From Desulfovibrionales bacterium (lineage in GTDB: Bacteria > Desulfobacterota > Desulfovibrionia > Desulfovibrionales > Desulfonatronaceae), in NCBI GenBank assembly GCA_007693505.1, contig REDL01000069.1:27511-91510 (forward strand): DNA of 64,000 nucleotides, read 5' to 3'. A program made the position numbers and the translations under genes. Below are positions 8,821 to 18,159 of the stretch, in pieces. The number at the start of each line of letters is the position of its first letter. The stretch's first letter is position 1. The notes beneath the pieces were generated by a model. It was given only the letters and a program-made list of their open reading frames with translations, was not told where the DNA came from and did not search any database.

Positions 8821-11016
8821 GTGGAAACCAGTGTTTCTCAATTTCCTTTTACCCTGGCAGACGGGCGGGATCTGGTCTGGTGTATTTTCGTGGACATTTC
8901 CGATCGCAAGCAGGCCGAGCGGATGCTTCGGGATGCGGAAAACAAGTACCGCTCCATTTTTCTCCATGCCGTGGAGGGCATATTCCAGACCACGCCCGAC
9001 GGACGCTATCTGGACGTCAATCCAGCCCTGGCCGGAATCTATGGCTACGAATCCGCCGAGGCAATGATCCAGGCTCTGCGGGACATCAAGACGCAGTTGT
9101 ATGTCGACTCCAACCGCCGGGACGAATTCATCCGGATCATGGACCAGGAGCACGCGGTCTGGGATTTTGTTTCCGAGGTCTACAAAAAGGACGGAAGCCG
9201 GATCTGGATTTCGGAAAATGCCCGCGCGGTATACGACGACCAACACCGGATCGCCTATTTCGAGGGAACGGTGGTGGACATCACCCGCCGCAAACTGGCC
9301 GAGGAAGCCCTGGAAACCCAGCGGGAACTGTTCACCCAGCTGTTCGCCAATTCGCCGCAGGCCATTGTGCTCACGGACATGGAACGCAACGTGATCGACG
9401 CCAACATGGCCTTTGAGCGGCTTTTCGGTTACCGGGCCGTGGATATTCGAGGATTTTCCATCCGGGGGTTCATTGTTCCCGAGGAACTCATGGCGGACAC
9501 CGAGACCTTCCGGGCCGCGGTGCTGTCCGGCAATGCCATGCAGGCCGAGACGCAACGCCGACACAAGGACGGCCGATTGATTCCGGTGTCCATGATCGGT
9601 TTCCCGTTGCAGGTTCGCGGAGCCACACAGGGCGTGGTCTTCATCTACCAGGACATCTCCGAGCGAAAGGCCTTTGAGGAACAGATCACCCACCAGGCCT
9701 TCCACGACGGCTTGACCGGACTGCCCAACCGCAGCCTGTTTGCCGAGCGGTTGGCCCGGGCCGTGGAACGGGGCAAACGCCGTCCCGGCTACCGCTACGC
9801 CGTGGTCATGGTGGACTTGGACAAGTTCAAGTCGGTCAACGATACCCTGGGGCACCAGGCCGGGGATGATCTGCTGGTGGAGATCGGACGACGTTTGACC
9901 AATTGCATCCGCTCCATGGATACCGTAGCCCGGCTCGGAGGGGACGAGTTTGCGCTTATTCTCGAGGAACTCACCTCGGAAGAGGAAGCCTTGGCCATTG
10001 TTGGCCGCATCGAGGAGACCCTTCGCGGCTCGCTGGCCTTCCCCGCCGGAGAAATTCGGCCCGCGGCCAGCATCGGCGTGGTCATGCACTCCGAGGAATA
10101 CGCCAGCGCCGAAGACCTCCTGCGGGACGCGGACATCGCCATGTACCGGGCCAAGGAGCTACGCTGCGGAAACCTGCTCTTTGATCGCTCCATGCGCCTG
10201 GAACTGCAGGAATCCATGAACCTGGAAAACGAGCTGCGCCTTGCCGTGGCCGACAATGCCCTGAACGTGCATTACCAACCGATCATCCGCGTGAACGGAG
10301 GCAAACTGGAGGGTTTCGAAGCCCTGGTCCGCTGGAACCATCCGGGCATGGGGCAGGTACCGCCGTCCCGATTTATCCCTTTGGCCGAGGATACCGGATT
10401 GATCCTGCCTCTGGGCCGGTTTGTCATCCGGGAAGCCTGCACGCGGCTGGCCGCATGGCGCACATCGTTTCCAGGCGGCGCGGATCTCTTTGTCAGTGTC
10501 AATGTCTCCTCTTTGCAGTTCCTGCAGGATGACCTGGTGGGGTATGTGGCCCGTGTCCTGCACGATCTGGGCTTGCAGCCTGGTTCCCTGAAGCTGGAAA
10601 TCACGGAAACCGTGCTGATGCATGACCCGGTACATACGGCGCGGGAGCTGCAACGCCTGAAGGAACTGGGGGTGCGCATTGCCATTGACGACTTCGGTAC
10701 CGGGTATTCCTCCCTGAGCTATCTCCAGCGTCTGCCCATCGACCACCTCAAAATCGACCGATCCTTCATCAGCGGCAACGAGCAGGCCGAGGGCAATCTG
10801 CACATTGTCAACTCGATCATTTCCATGGCCAGAGCGCTGGGGCTCTCGGTCATTGCCGAGGGGGTGGAACGGGAGGAGCAGCTGGCCTGTCTGCGTGAAC
10901 TTGATTGCGACAACGCCCAGGGATTCATGTTCTCCCGGCCCATGGATGCCCAGGAGACCGCGGCGTATATCCTGCGGCATACCCAGGCAGGCCCCACCAG
11001 CGGCCCTCCTTCGTAG
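8821..11016 (+). CDS. PAS-PAS-GGDEF-EAL c-di-GMP signalling protein
   Basis: The 731 residues after the amber codon begin with the tail of a PAS domain, then hold two full PAS domains (about 35-150 and 165-285), a GGDEF domain with intact LGGDEF (373-377) and an EAL domain with intact EAL (500-502). The EAL catalytic set is present: LEITE, DDFGTGYSS, LKIDRSF, AEGVE and NAQG. It can therefore be predicted to make and/or break cyclic di-GMP under control of the PAS sensors. No transmembrane segment is seen, so it is probably cytosolic. The start given is a GTG at 8821; if the amber codon is read through, the protein would start at or near 8518. c-di-GMP control fits the exopolysaccharide genes in the window. 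Confidence 0.85.
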   Translation: METSVSQFPFTLADGRDLVWCIFVDISDRKQAERMLRDAENKYRSIFLHAVEGIFQTTPDGRYLDVNPALAGIYGYESAEAMIQALRDIKTQLYVDSNRRDEFIRIMDQEHAVWDFVSEVYKKDGSRIWISENARAVYDDQHRIAYFEGTVVDITRRKLAEEALETQRELFTQLFANSPQAIVLTDMERNVIDANMAFERLFGYRAVDIRGFSIRGFIVPEELMADTETFRAAVLSGNAMQAETQRRHKDGRLIPVSMIGFPLQVRGATQGVVFIYQDISERKAFEEQITHQAFHDGLTGLPNRSLFAERLARAVERGKRRPGYRYAVVMVDLDKFKSVNDTLGHQAGDDLLVEIGRRLTNCIRSMDTVARLGGDEFALILEELTSEEEALAIVGRIEETLRGSLAFPAGEIRPAASIGVVMHSEEYASAEDLLRDADIAMYRAKELRCGNLLFDRSMRLELQESMNLENELRLAVADNALNVHYQPIIRVNGGKLEGFEALVRWNHPGMGQVPPSRFIPLAEDTGLILPLGRFVIREACTRLAAWRTSFPGGADLFVSVNVSSLQFLQDDLVGYVARVLHDLGLQPGSLKLEITETVLMHDPVHTARELQRLKELGVRIAIDDFGTGYSSLSYLQRLPIDHLKIDRSFISGNEQAEGNLHIVNSIISMARALGLSVIAEGVEREEQLACLRELDCDNAQGFMFSRPMDAQETAAYILRHTQAGPTSGPPS

Positions 11017-11122
11017 CGCATCCACGCCGACCACAAAACACCGCCAGAGGGTTACGTTTCCCCCCTTCGCGCCCACCCCCCAAGCTTCCCTCTTTTGAGA
11101 TTGGCCCCGTCTCCACCTCACG

Positions 11123-11192
11123 CAGGGCAATTTCTTCTCACGTAACTCTATGAAATTTTTGAGGCTGGCTTGCCCTGTTTGGGACGGATCGC
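11123..11192 (+). repeat. MITE-like repeat, family 2, copy b
   Basis: Close copy of 861-930: CAGGGCAATTTCTTCTCACG at the left and TGGCTTGCCCTGTTTGGGAC at the right. It lies between the convergent GGDEF-EAL gene and the ferredoxin gene. Confidence 0.7.
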
Positions 11193-11222
11193 CTCCGCAT
11201 CAGCAGGATTGCGGCCCTGCAA

Positions 11223-11798
11223 TCAGTCTTCCGGATCGCTTTTCCGGCCCGCGGCATACCCCTCGACACTGACGGACTTCTTCATGGCCCGCAGGCCCAC
11301 CTGGGTGCCAAAGCGTTCCGGGTGCATGTGCGACTGAACGATACCCTCGGCCACCCGTTGTCGGAGTTCGGCCTCGATCTCATCCGGACTGCCGAACAGG
11401 ATCGCCCCGCAGGGACAGATCTCCACGCAGGCCGGGGTCATGCCCTTGGCCCGACGCACGGCGCACAGATCGCACTTGGCCACTGGATCAGGACCGGAGC
11501 GGGAATGGGAGATGGCTGCGAAGGGACAGACCGACAGGCAGACCATGCAGCCGACGCAGGCTTTGGGGTCCAGGACCACCGCCCCATCCTCATCCTGATG
11601 GAAGGCGTTCACGTTGCAGGCTTTCAGACAGGCCGGGTTGGCGCAATGGTGGCAGCTGATGGGCACGGTGATGCCGTCGCTGGTCCGGGTCATGTGGATG
11701 CGCGGCTGGCCGTAAAGATAGCCGCAGACCGCCTCGCAGCTCTCGCAACCGATGCACAAGTTGTAGTCGATATACAGGGTTTTCTTCGATTCAGCCAT
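11223..11798 (-). CDS. Four-cluster 4Fe-4S ferredoxin (HycB/DmsB/CooF-like electron-transfer subunit)
   Basis: A 191-residue protein with four cysteine groups: CIGCESCEAVC, CHHCANPACLKAC, CVGCMVCLSVC and CDLC plus CVEICPCG. This is the pattern of the four-cluster electron-transfer subunits of molybdopterin enzymes and hydrogenases. The start at 11798 (MAESKKTLYID) is preceded by GGAGG; a longer ORF upstream lies inside the partner gene. Its start overlaps the end of the FAD oxidoreductase gene by 8 bases, so the two are coupled. No catalytic molybdo- or hydrogenase subunit is nearby; the natural partner is the neighbouring flavoprotein. Confidence 0.85.
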   Translation of the reverse strand: MAESKKTLYIDYNLCIGCESCEAVCGYLYGQPRIHMTRTSDGITVPISCHHCANPACLKACNVNAFHQDEDGAVVLDPKACVGCMVCLSVCPFAAISHSRSGPDPVAKCDLCAVRRAKGMTPACVEICPCGAILFGSPDEIEAELRQRVAEGIVQSHMHPERFGTQVGLRAMKKSVSVEGYAAGRKSDPED

Positions 11799-12837
11799 GA
11801 TCGGCCTCCTTTGCGGCATCTGCATTCGGATCCCTGGACTTGATCCAGCCGTCCAGGGATTCCGCGGCACGCAGGCCGCTGAGGATGGCCCGCCCGATCT
11901 TGGACGGACCGGTGAGCACATCCCCGGCCACAAAGACGCCCTCGAACCTGGTCATCTGCAGCCACCCCTGCCCGTCTTTGGAAATGTCCTCCAGCCGGAG
12001 TTCGCGGGGAAAGGGGTTGGTGGGCACCTCTCCTATGGCCGCCACCACCAGATCCACGTCCAATTCCTGCTCCCCGTTTTGGTCCACGCCGGCTTGGGTA
12101 TAGACCAGCTTTCGCGCCCGATCCTCCCCTGTGATCCGGATCGGAGTAACCTGTTCCCGCCAATGCACGCCCCGCTGGCGCAGGAGCTTGATCTCCATCC
12201 GGCCCGCAGGCGCATCGTCCACGGTCTTGCGGTAAAGCATGCTGATTTTCCCGGCTCCCAGCCGCAGACAGCTCTGCGCCACATCCACCGCGGACAACCC
12301 GGCACCAATCACCGCCACCCGCCGGCCCTCGACCTGTGGCGGCGCGACCCGGGTCTCAGCCATCTTGCAGGCCCGCAAGGGGAAGAGAAATTCCAGAGAT
12401 GTGTACACGCCGGGCAGATCCTCACCGGGGATGTTCAGACGTCGCGGCCGCCAACTGCCGGTGCAGATCAACACCGCGGCGCATTCGTGCAGCAGATCGG
12501 AAAGGCTGACCATTTCCTGCACGAATTCGTCCCCGGATTCGCAAACCTTGTCCTGGGTGCAGATTTTCGTGCAAAAATGAAAGCGAACTCCGTACTCCGC
12601 GGCCAGCTTTTCCGCGGCGTCCTCGATGCGCTTGGCCGGAATCCGAAAGCCGGGAATACCGAAGACCAGCAGCCCGCCGGCCTTGGGCAGTTTATCGTAG
12701 ACATGCACCTCGTAGCCCGCGCAAGCCAGCCACCCGGCTGCCGAGAGCCCGGCCGGCCCGGATCCGACCACCGCCGCCTTCAGCCCATTGGGCGCAGGCG
12801 GCGCGGAACAGAGAAATGCGTAGTTCATGGTATTCAT
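11791..12837 (-). CDS. GltD-like FAD/NAD(P) oxidoreductase
   Basis: A 348-residue flavoprotein resembling the FAD/NADPH half of the glutamate synthase small subunit: VVGSGPAGLSAAGWL (FAD, about 25), GGLLVFGIPGFRIP, ICTGSWRPRRLNIPG, VAVIGAGLSAVDVAQSCL (NAD(P)H), and VFVAGDVLTGPSKIGRAI (second FAD contact). It lacks the N-terminal Fe-S domain of GltD; the adjacent ferredoxin gene appears to supply that part separately. Together they would form an NAD(P)H:acceptor oxidoreductase with unknown acceptor. ATG 12837 is preferred because an AAGGCAGG site lies about 5 bases upstream; a GTG at 12843 is the alternative. Confidence 0.82.
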   Translation of the reverse strand: MNTMNYAFLCSAPPAPNGLKAAVVGSGPAGLSAAGWLACAGYEVHVYDKLPKAGGLLVFGIPGFRIPAKRIEDAAEKLAAEYGVRFHFCTKICTQDKVCESGDEFVQEMVSLSDLLHECAAVLICTGSWRPRRLNIPGEDLPGVYTSLEFLFPLRACKMAETRVAPPQVEGRRVAVIGAGLSAVDVAQSCLRLGAGKISMLYRKTVDDAPAGRMEIKLLRQRGVHWREQVTPIRITGEDRARKLVYTQAGVDQNGEQELDVDLVVAAIGEVPTNPFPRELRLEDISKDGQGWLQMTRFEGVFVAGDVLTGPSKIGRAILSGLRAAESLDGWIKSRDPNADAAKEADHG

Positions 12838-13053
12838 GTGCACCTGCCTTGATCATCAAGAAATGGATCCAGCCCTGCCCGAATTCCACCACCTGGATTC
12901 CACCACAACAGGCCAGGGAGATAGCTGGATAACCTACACCTTCTTTGGTAGATTGCAAGGCGGCATGCAGCACCTCGAGGCAAGGGAACCTCGGCCCCAT
13001 GGCAGGAAATCAACCGCAACGGTCACCCAAAATCATCAACAAAAGGAATCCCC

Positions 13054-13368
13054 ATGTCCAAAGACAAACTCCCGAAAAATTTTCAGAAGATGCAAAAAAA
13101 TCATCCAGACTTCATGACCGCGGTCGGCAATCTGGGCAAGGTGGTCCGGGATGCCGGACCATTGGACGAGAAGACCGTCAACCTGCTCCAGATGGCCGCT
13201 GCCACGGCCCTGCGCATGGAAGGGGCGGTGCACAGCCATGCCCGCCGGGCCATGTCCTCCGGAGCGACGGAAGAAGAAGTCCGCCACGCCCTGATCGTCC
13301 TCACCTCGACCATTGGCTTTCCAGCCGTGGCCGCGGCCACAAGCTGGGTCAACGACCTGGAGGATTAG
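13054..13368 (+). CDS. Carboxymuconolactone decarboxylase/AhpD-like protein without catalytic cysteines
   Basis: A 104-residue helical protein whose central part (TALRMEGAVHSHARRAM, SSGATEEEVRHALIVL) aligns with the AhpD/CMD core. In redox-active AhpD proteins this region is a C-x-x-C followed by His; here both cysteines are absent, while the histidines remain. It is therefore unlikely to be a peroxidase-type member; a decarboxylase-like or unknown role is more probable. The start has an AAAGGA site 10 bases upstream. It is divergent from the flavoprotein/ferredoxin pair and is followed by a terminator. Confidence 0.78.
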   Translation: MSKDKLPKNFQKMQKNHPDFMTAVGNLGKVVRDAGPLDEKTVNLLQMAAATALRMEGAVHSHARRAMSSGATEEEVRHALIVLTSTIGFPAVAAATSWVNDLED

Positions 13369-13515
13369 GCATCACAACGGTGAGTGCGGGAACATCTATC
13401 ACGAGTGCACGCACCAGGCCCACCCTGGCCGGCGCCCCGTTCCGGCACAGGGTTCCCGCCTGACCGCCGCCTGAACATCACCTGAACGCCAAATGAACGC
13501 CAAATGAACGGTAGA

Positions 13516-13540
13516 GGCAGGCCTTGCGCCTGCCCTTTTT
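13516..13540 (+). terminator. Rho-independent terminator
   Basis: A 7-base stem GGCAGGC / GCCTGCC with a 5-base loop, followed by CTTTTT. It lies 148 bases after the CMD-like gene. Confidence 0.6.
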
Positions 13541-13573
13541 CGAGGCCATTGCCGGCATTGCCGCGCCCATCCA

Positions 13574-13594
13574 GGGCGGCCCTTGCGGCCGCCC
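13574..13594. repeat. REP-like GC-rich hairpin
   Basis: GGGCGGCC and GGCCGCCC around a CTTGC loop. This 'gggcggcc-gcaag' type palindrome is commonly dispersed between genes in many bacteria. No T-tract follows. Confidence 0.5.
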
Positions 13595-13776
13595 CTACAG
13601 AGAAAAAACCCGATTGAAACCCTCTACGGCATTAAGGCGAGATGCCGCGCCCTGAAAACAAAACACCGCCCTTTATCTTTCAGGACGTTCATGTTTTCCT
13701 TGGCATCGCGAACGGCCAGTCGGGGCCTGAAAGAAGGAAAATGCAGGGCAAAAGAGAGACAATAAAGGGAGATACA

Positions 13777-15129
13777 ATGCAACAGCACGATGTGATCGTC
13801 ATCGGCTCCGGTACCGCAGGCTATACCGCGGCGCATGCCTGCCGCAAGGCTGGAAAAAGCGTCCTGGTGGCGGACAAGCGACCGTTCGGCGGGACCTGCG
13901 CCATGCGGGGGTGCCAACCCAAAAAGATCCTGGTGGCCGCGGCTACGGCCATGCACCGGGCCAACGCCCTGCATGGCCAGGGGATAACCGGGGAAAGCCG
14001 CCTGGACTGGCCAAGCCTGATGCGCTTCAAGCGGGATTTCACCGAAGCGGTGCCGGAGAAATCCGTACAGGGCTTTCACGATGCTGGAATCAACACGGCC
14101 CATGGCGCCGTGACCTTCACCGGCCCCAACCAGATGCGCATCGGCTCTGATACCCATACAGCTGAGCACATCGTCATCGCCGCCGGAACCGTTCCCCGAA
14201 CATTGCCCATTCCTGGTGCGGACCTGCTGTTGGACAGCGATGCTTTTCTGGAGCTGGACAACCTGCCGGAAAGCATCGTGTTCCTGGGCGGTGGCTTCAT
14301 CTGTTTCGAATTCGCCTTTATTTGCGCCCTGGCCGGTGTTCGGACGACAATCGTCCACCGGAGCGATCGCTTTCTGCGCAACTTCGATACGGACATGGTT
14401 GACCAGTTGCTGGAGGCTGGAAGGAATTTGGGCATCACCTTGCTCCCGGAAACCAGGGTCGAAAAGGTGGAGCAGGCCGGCCCAAACTTGATGCTGACCC
14501 TCTCCGGCCGGGAACCCTCCGAGCTCCGGGTGCATGCCGCCGTCGTGGCCGTGGGCCGGGTGCCCGAGGTGCATGACCTGGCCCTGGATGTGGCTGGGGT
14601 CGCCGCATCACCACGAGGGGTGACCGTGAACGCCTTCATGCAGAGCGTTTCCAACCCCGCGGTCTACGCCGTGGGGGATGTTGCGGACACGCCCTACCAG
14701 CTGGCCACCACCGCGGATATGGAAGCGGAAACCGCGGCAGCCAACATTCTGGGCGGCAACAGGACCCAGGCGGACCATATGGCTGTGCCCCATGCGGTCT
14801 TCAGCATGCCCACCCTGGCCGGTGTAGGCATGAGCGAGAAGGGAGCCCGGCAGGCTGCGGAAAAACAGGGATTTCAGCTGGCCGTAAACACCGGCGACGC
14901 CACTGTCTGGATGACCTCCAGGCGTATCGGCCAAAAACACGCGGCCTACAAGGTCTTGTTGAACCAGGACGCCGGAACCATCCTGGGGGCGCACCTGTTG
15001 GGCCACAATGCCGAGGAAATGATCAACATCTTCGCCATGGCCATCAAGTTCGGCCTGACCAGAACGCAGCTCAAAAGCCTGCTTTGGGCCTACCCGACCC
15101 ACGTTTCAGACATCAAGTACATGATTTGA
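13777..15129 (+). CDS. Dihydrolipoamide dehydrogenase/mercuric-reductase-like flavoprotein
   Basis: The 450-residue product belongs to the class I pyridine nucleotide-disulfide oxidoreductases. It has FAD binding at VIVIGSGTAGYTAAHAC (residues 5-20), the redox-active disulfide C-x4-C in GGTCAMRGCQPKK, an NAD(P)H site (IVFLGGGFICFEFAF), and a second FAD contact with VYAVGDVADT. The C-terminal dimerisation domain ends in LLWAYPTHVSDI, where typical members have a His-Pro-x-x-Glu motif, so it lacks the usual acid-base pair in that form. This divergent tail is shared by a poorly characterised glutathione-reductase-like subgroup. Start ATG 13777 has AAAGGGAG upstream; an earlier in-frame ATG at 13642 has none. 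The substrate is unknown. Confidence 0.82.
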   Translation: MQQHDVIVIGSGTAGYTAAHACRKAGKSVLVADKRPFGGTCAMRGCQPKKILVAAATAMHRANALHGQGITGESRLDWPSLMRFKRDFTEAVPEKSVQGFHDAGINTAHGAVTFTGPNQMRIGSDTHTAEHIVIAAGTVPRTLPIPGADLLLDSDAFLELDNLPESIVFLGGGFICFEFAFICALAGVRTTIVHRSDRFLRNFDTDMVDQLLEAGRNLGITLLPETRVEKVEQAGPNLMLTLSGREPSELRVHAAVVAVGRVPEVHDLALDVAGVAASPRGVTVNAFMQSVSNPAVYAVGDVADTPYQLATTADMEAETAAANILGGNRTQADHMAVPHAVFSMPTLAGVGMSEKGARQAAEKQGFQLAVNTGDATVWMTSRRIGQKHAAYKVLLNQDAGTILGAHLLGHNAEEMINIFAMAIKFGLTRTQLKSLLWAYPTHVSDIKYMI

Positions 15130-15352
15130 CCTGGGGATGGTCTAGAATCCGTGGACACTTGCAGCATCTAACCGCTCGTTTCGTTAAGGACGCGGAGAAC
15201 GCTCAGAAGGTTTTTTTCTCCACGCGACAGAGAAGGGCAATGTGTTTGGAAAGCAGCTTGTTCCCTGCTTTCCAAACATCTTTTTCTTGGCGTTCCTGGC
15301 ACCTTGAGCGACCATCGGGAGCGGGCGCGGTTCGTCTGCATGTTTTTAACAA

Positions 15353-15877
15353 TCAGACCCGGCCCAGGGCCGCCACCACCGCGCGCATGAAGGCTGGAAG
15401 ATCATCAGGGGTCCTGCTGGTGATCAGCCCGCCGTCCTCCACGACATCCTGGTCCACCCAGTTGGCTCCGGCATGGACCAGATCGTCCTTGATCGCGAAA
15501 AATGAGGTCACGGTGCGGCCTTTGAGAATATCGGCCGAAGCCAGCATCCACCCGGCATGACAAATGGCGGCGACCACCTTGCCCTGCCCATGGAGGTCCC
15601 GCACCAGCCGGACCATGTCCTTGTCTCGGCGCATGTAATCCGGAGCATACCCGCCTGGGATGACCACACCGGCAAACTCCTCCGGATTCAGATCCGCGGC
15701 AGCAGCCGTGCTGGTGGCCGTGGTCCCGACCTTGCTGGAATAGACCACTCCGGCCTTGGCTCCCACCACCTCCACGTGGGCGCCGGTTTCCAGAAGCCGG
15801 TAATACGGGTAAATAAACTCATAATCATTAAACATTTCGGCCACCATGACCATGACTTTCTTGTTGGACAGTTCCAT
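15353..15877 (-). CDS. DJ-1/PfpI family protein (type 1 glutamine amidotransferase fold)
   Basis: The 174-residue protein has the DJ-1/PfpI pattern: Glu at residue 20 region (NDYEFIYPYYRL), GVVIPGGYAPDYMR, and AAICHAGWML with the nucleophile Cys106 at the elbow, followed by VTSFFAIKDDLVHAGANWVD. Members are small-molecule chaperones, deglycase-like or stress proteins. The start at 15877 is supported by GGAGGAA just upstream; a longer frame to 15937 would include a duplicated 15-base segment. It is divergent from the ABC-F gene. Confidence 0.85.
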   Translation of the reverse strand: MELSNKKVMVMVAEMFNDYEFIYPYYRLLETGAHVEVVGAKAGVVYSSKVGTTATSTAAAADLNPEEFAGVVIPGGYAPDYMRRDKDMVRLVRDLHGQGKVVAAICHAGWMLASADILKGRTVTSFFAIKDDLVHAGANWVDQDVVEDGGLITSRTPDDLPAFMRAVVAALGRV

Positions 15878-15903
15878 GCATTCCTCCAGAAGCCCCGCGA
15901 AAG

Positions 15904-15934
15904 CGGGTTTGAAATTGACGGGTTTGAAATTGAC
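15904..15934. repeat. 15-base tandem duplication
   Basis: GGGTTTGAAATTGAC occurs twice in direct succession upstream of the DJ-1 gene start. It may affect the leader of that gene. Confidence 0.7.
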
Positions 15935-16150
15935 CATTGATCGTCATGCAGACACGAAGACCCTATCGAAAAGCCCACTGCTTCGCAAAACACCGAAACA
16001 GCAAAACACCCTCACCCCCCTTCAGTCCCCAAGGGCGGCACCCGTGCATAAAATAAAGTGCAGCCATTAAAACGAGCACGCGCGAATCCGAAAAAAAAAA
16101 AACAAACCAATCTCCCGTACTTCTTGACACAACAGCCATTCCTCATCAAC

Positions 16151-16192
16151 CTGACCCCTGACCCCAGACCCCTGACCCCTGACTCACACAAC
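16151..16192 (+). repeat. Heptamer array (CTGACCC) ending at the ABC-F start codon
   Basis: Five to six phased 7-base units of consensus CTGACCC end two bases before the ATG at 16195. No Shine-Dalgarno sequence remains between array and start. It has the same placement as the right-hand arrays at 42333-42388 and 51526-51631. Confidence 0.8.
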
Positions 16193-16194
16193 CC

Positions 16195-18159
16195 ATGTCC
16201 AAACTCACCATTCACGCTCTGACCAAATCCTACGGCGGTCGGGATATTTTCAAGGATTTCAACCTGGAAATCGTCGGCGGAACCCGCTTGGCCGTGGTCG
16301 GCGCCAACGGCGCGGGCAAGTCCACCCTGCTGCGCATCCTGGCCGGGGAATCCCAGCCCGACAGCGGCCGGGTGATCACCTCCAGCGGGGCACGTCTGGG
16401 CTATGTGGCCCAGGAACTGGAAACCGGGGACCTGCAACGCGGGCTTCTGGCCTGGGTCATGGATGCCTTGCCGTCCTGGGCCGGTTTCTGGCAACGCTGG
16501 GAAGATGCGGTGCGGTGTCGGGACCAGGCGGCCTTGCACGCCCTGGCCGAGGAACAGACCATCCTGGAGCATCAGCTCGGCTACAGCCCGGAACACCGCG
16601 CCAAGACCATTCTTTGCGGCCTGGGATTTGCCGAAGCCGACCTGAACAAGTCGCTTCAGGCCTTGAGCGGTGGCTGGCGGGAACGGGCCAAGCTGGCCCG
16701 GGTGCTCACCGCTGGAGCGGATGTGCTGCTTCTGGACGAACCGACCAACCACCTGGATCTGGAAGCCGTAACCTGGCTGGAAGAATACCTGCTTGGATTC
16801 AGCGGCGTGCTGATCTTCGTGGCCCACGACCGGGTATTTCTGGACAAGGTGGCCACCCAGACCCTGTACCTGGGCGAGGCCAAGCCGATTCTTCGGCCTG
16901 GCACCTTTTCCGAATTCCTGGCATGGCGGGAGGAAATGGAGGAGCAATGGGAGCGCCAGGCCGCAGCCATCGACGAAAAAATACGCCACCAGGCCGCCTT
17001 CATCGACCGCTTTCGCTTCAAGGCCAGCAAGGCCCGGCAAGCCCAGAGCAAGCTCAAGAGCACGGACAAACTGCAAAAAGAACTGGAGGAACTGCGAGGC
17101 CAACGCCCGGAAACCCGTGGCAGAACGCTCTCGTTTTCTCTGCCCGAACCCACCAGGGGCGACCAGACCGTTCTCGCCGCGGCGGAACTTGAATACGCTT
17201 TTGACCAAGGCCGGTCGCTCTGGCCCCCGCTGACCTTCCAGCTCTACCGGGGACAGAAGGTGGCCCTGGCCGGGCCGAACGGGGCGGGCAAGACCACCCT
17301 GTTGAAACTGATCAGCGGAGATTTAACCCCGCAAGACGGCCGGATCAAGGTTGGGCCGAACATGGTCATGGGCTACTTCAGCCAGCACCAGACGGAAATT
17401 CTCAATCCGAAAACTTCGGTGCTCGCGGAAATGCGACGTCTGGCCGGCCCCAAGGCCACCCACTTCGAAGTCTGCTCCATTCTCGGCCTGTTTCTCCTGG
17501 GAGAAACGTACTGGGAGCGCCCGGTGGCCAGCCTCAGTGGCGGCGAAAAAAGCAGGTTGCTGCTGGGCTCTCTGTTTGCGGCCCGGGCCAATTTTCTGGT
17601 CCTTGACGAGCCCACCAACCATCTGGATCTGGAAAGCCGCGAGGCCCTGATGAGCGCCCTGGAAGAATATACGGGCACGTTGATTTTCGTGGCCCATGAT
17701 CGCCGTCTGCTGGCCGAGGCGGCCCAGGAAGTCTGGGGGGTCGGTCCGGAGGGGTTACGGATCTTTTCCCGTGGGTTTGAGGAATACGAGGCATTTCAAA
17801 AGCAATCCGCGCAGCCCGAATGCCCCTCCCTGGACGCACCGGCCCAATCCGGAAAAGCCGCCCGCCAGCTGGAAAAGGAACGCCGCCGGGTCGAAGCCCA
17901 GCATCGCAATGCCCTTTCCCGCCAACTCAAACCACTCCGGGCGGACTTCAGCCATTGCGAGGCGCTGCTGGAGGCCACATTGGCTCGCCAGACCGAGTTG
18001 GAACAGATTCTGGCCGACCCGGAGACCTATGCCCGCAGTGAGGAATTCACCCGTTTGAGCAAGGAGTACCATGGGGTGGAGCAGGAAGCCGAACGACTGA
18101 TCGAACAGCTGGAGGAACTGGAACGCCGGATCGGAGACCTGGAAGCACCATCATTGTAA
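16195..18159 (+). CDS. ABC-F family ATPase (Uup/YheS-like)
   Basis: A 654-residue protein with two ABC ATPase domains in one chain and no membrane segments. Domain 1 has GANGAGKST, LSGGWRERAKLARVL and LLLDEPTNHLDLEA; domain 2 has GPNGAGKTT, LSGGEKSRLLLG and LVLDEPTNHLDLES. A charged linker with a KASKARQAQSK segment lies between them, and a coiled-coil C-terminal extension (about 545-650, rich in Glu/Arg) follows. ABC-F proteins act on the ribosome, in translation rescue or antibiotic protection, rather than transport. The C-terminal coiled coil points to the Uup/YheS side of the family. The start codon directly follows a heptamer array and has no recognisable ribosome-binding site. Confidence 0.9.
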   Translation: MSKLTIHALTKSYGGRDIFKDFNLEIVGGTRLAVVGANGAGKSTLLRILAGESQPDSGRVITSSGARLGYVAQELETGDLQRGLLAWVMDALPSWAGFWQRWEDAVRCRDQAALHALAEEQTILEHQLGYSPEHRAKTILCGLGFAEADLNKSLQALSGGWRERAKLARVLTAGADVLLLDEPTNHLDLEAVTWLEEYLLGFSGVLIFVAHDRVFLDKVATQTLYLGEAKPILRPGTFSEFLAWREEMEEQWERQAAAIDEKIRHQAAFIDRFRFKASKARQAQSKLKSTDKLQKELEELRGQRPETRGRTLSFSLPEPTRGDQTVLAAAELEYAFDQGRSLWPPLTFQLYRGQKVALAGPNGAGKTTLLKLISGDLTPQDGRIKVGPNMVMGYFSQHQTEILNPKTSVLAEMRRLAGPKATHFEVCSILGLFLLGETYWERPVASLSGGEKSRLLLGSLFAARANFLVLDEPTNHLDLESREALMSALEEYTGTLIFVAHDRRLLAEAAQEVWGVGPEGLRIFSRGFEEYEAFQKQSAQPECPSLDAPAQSGKAARQLEKERRRVEAQHRNALSRQLKPLRADFSHCEALLEATLARQTELEQILADPETYARSEEFTRLSKEYHGVEQEAERLIEQLEELERRIGDLEAPSL

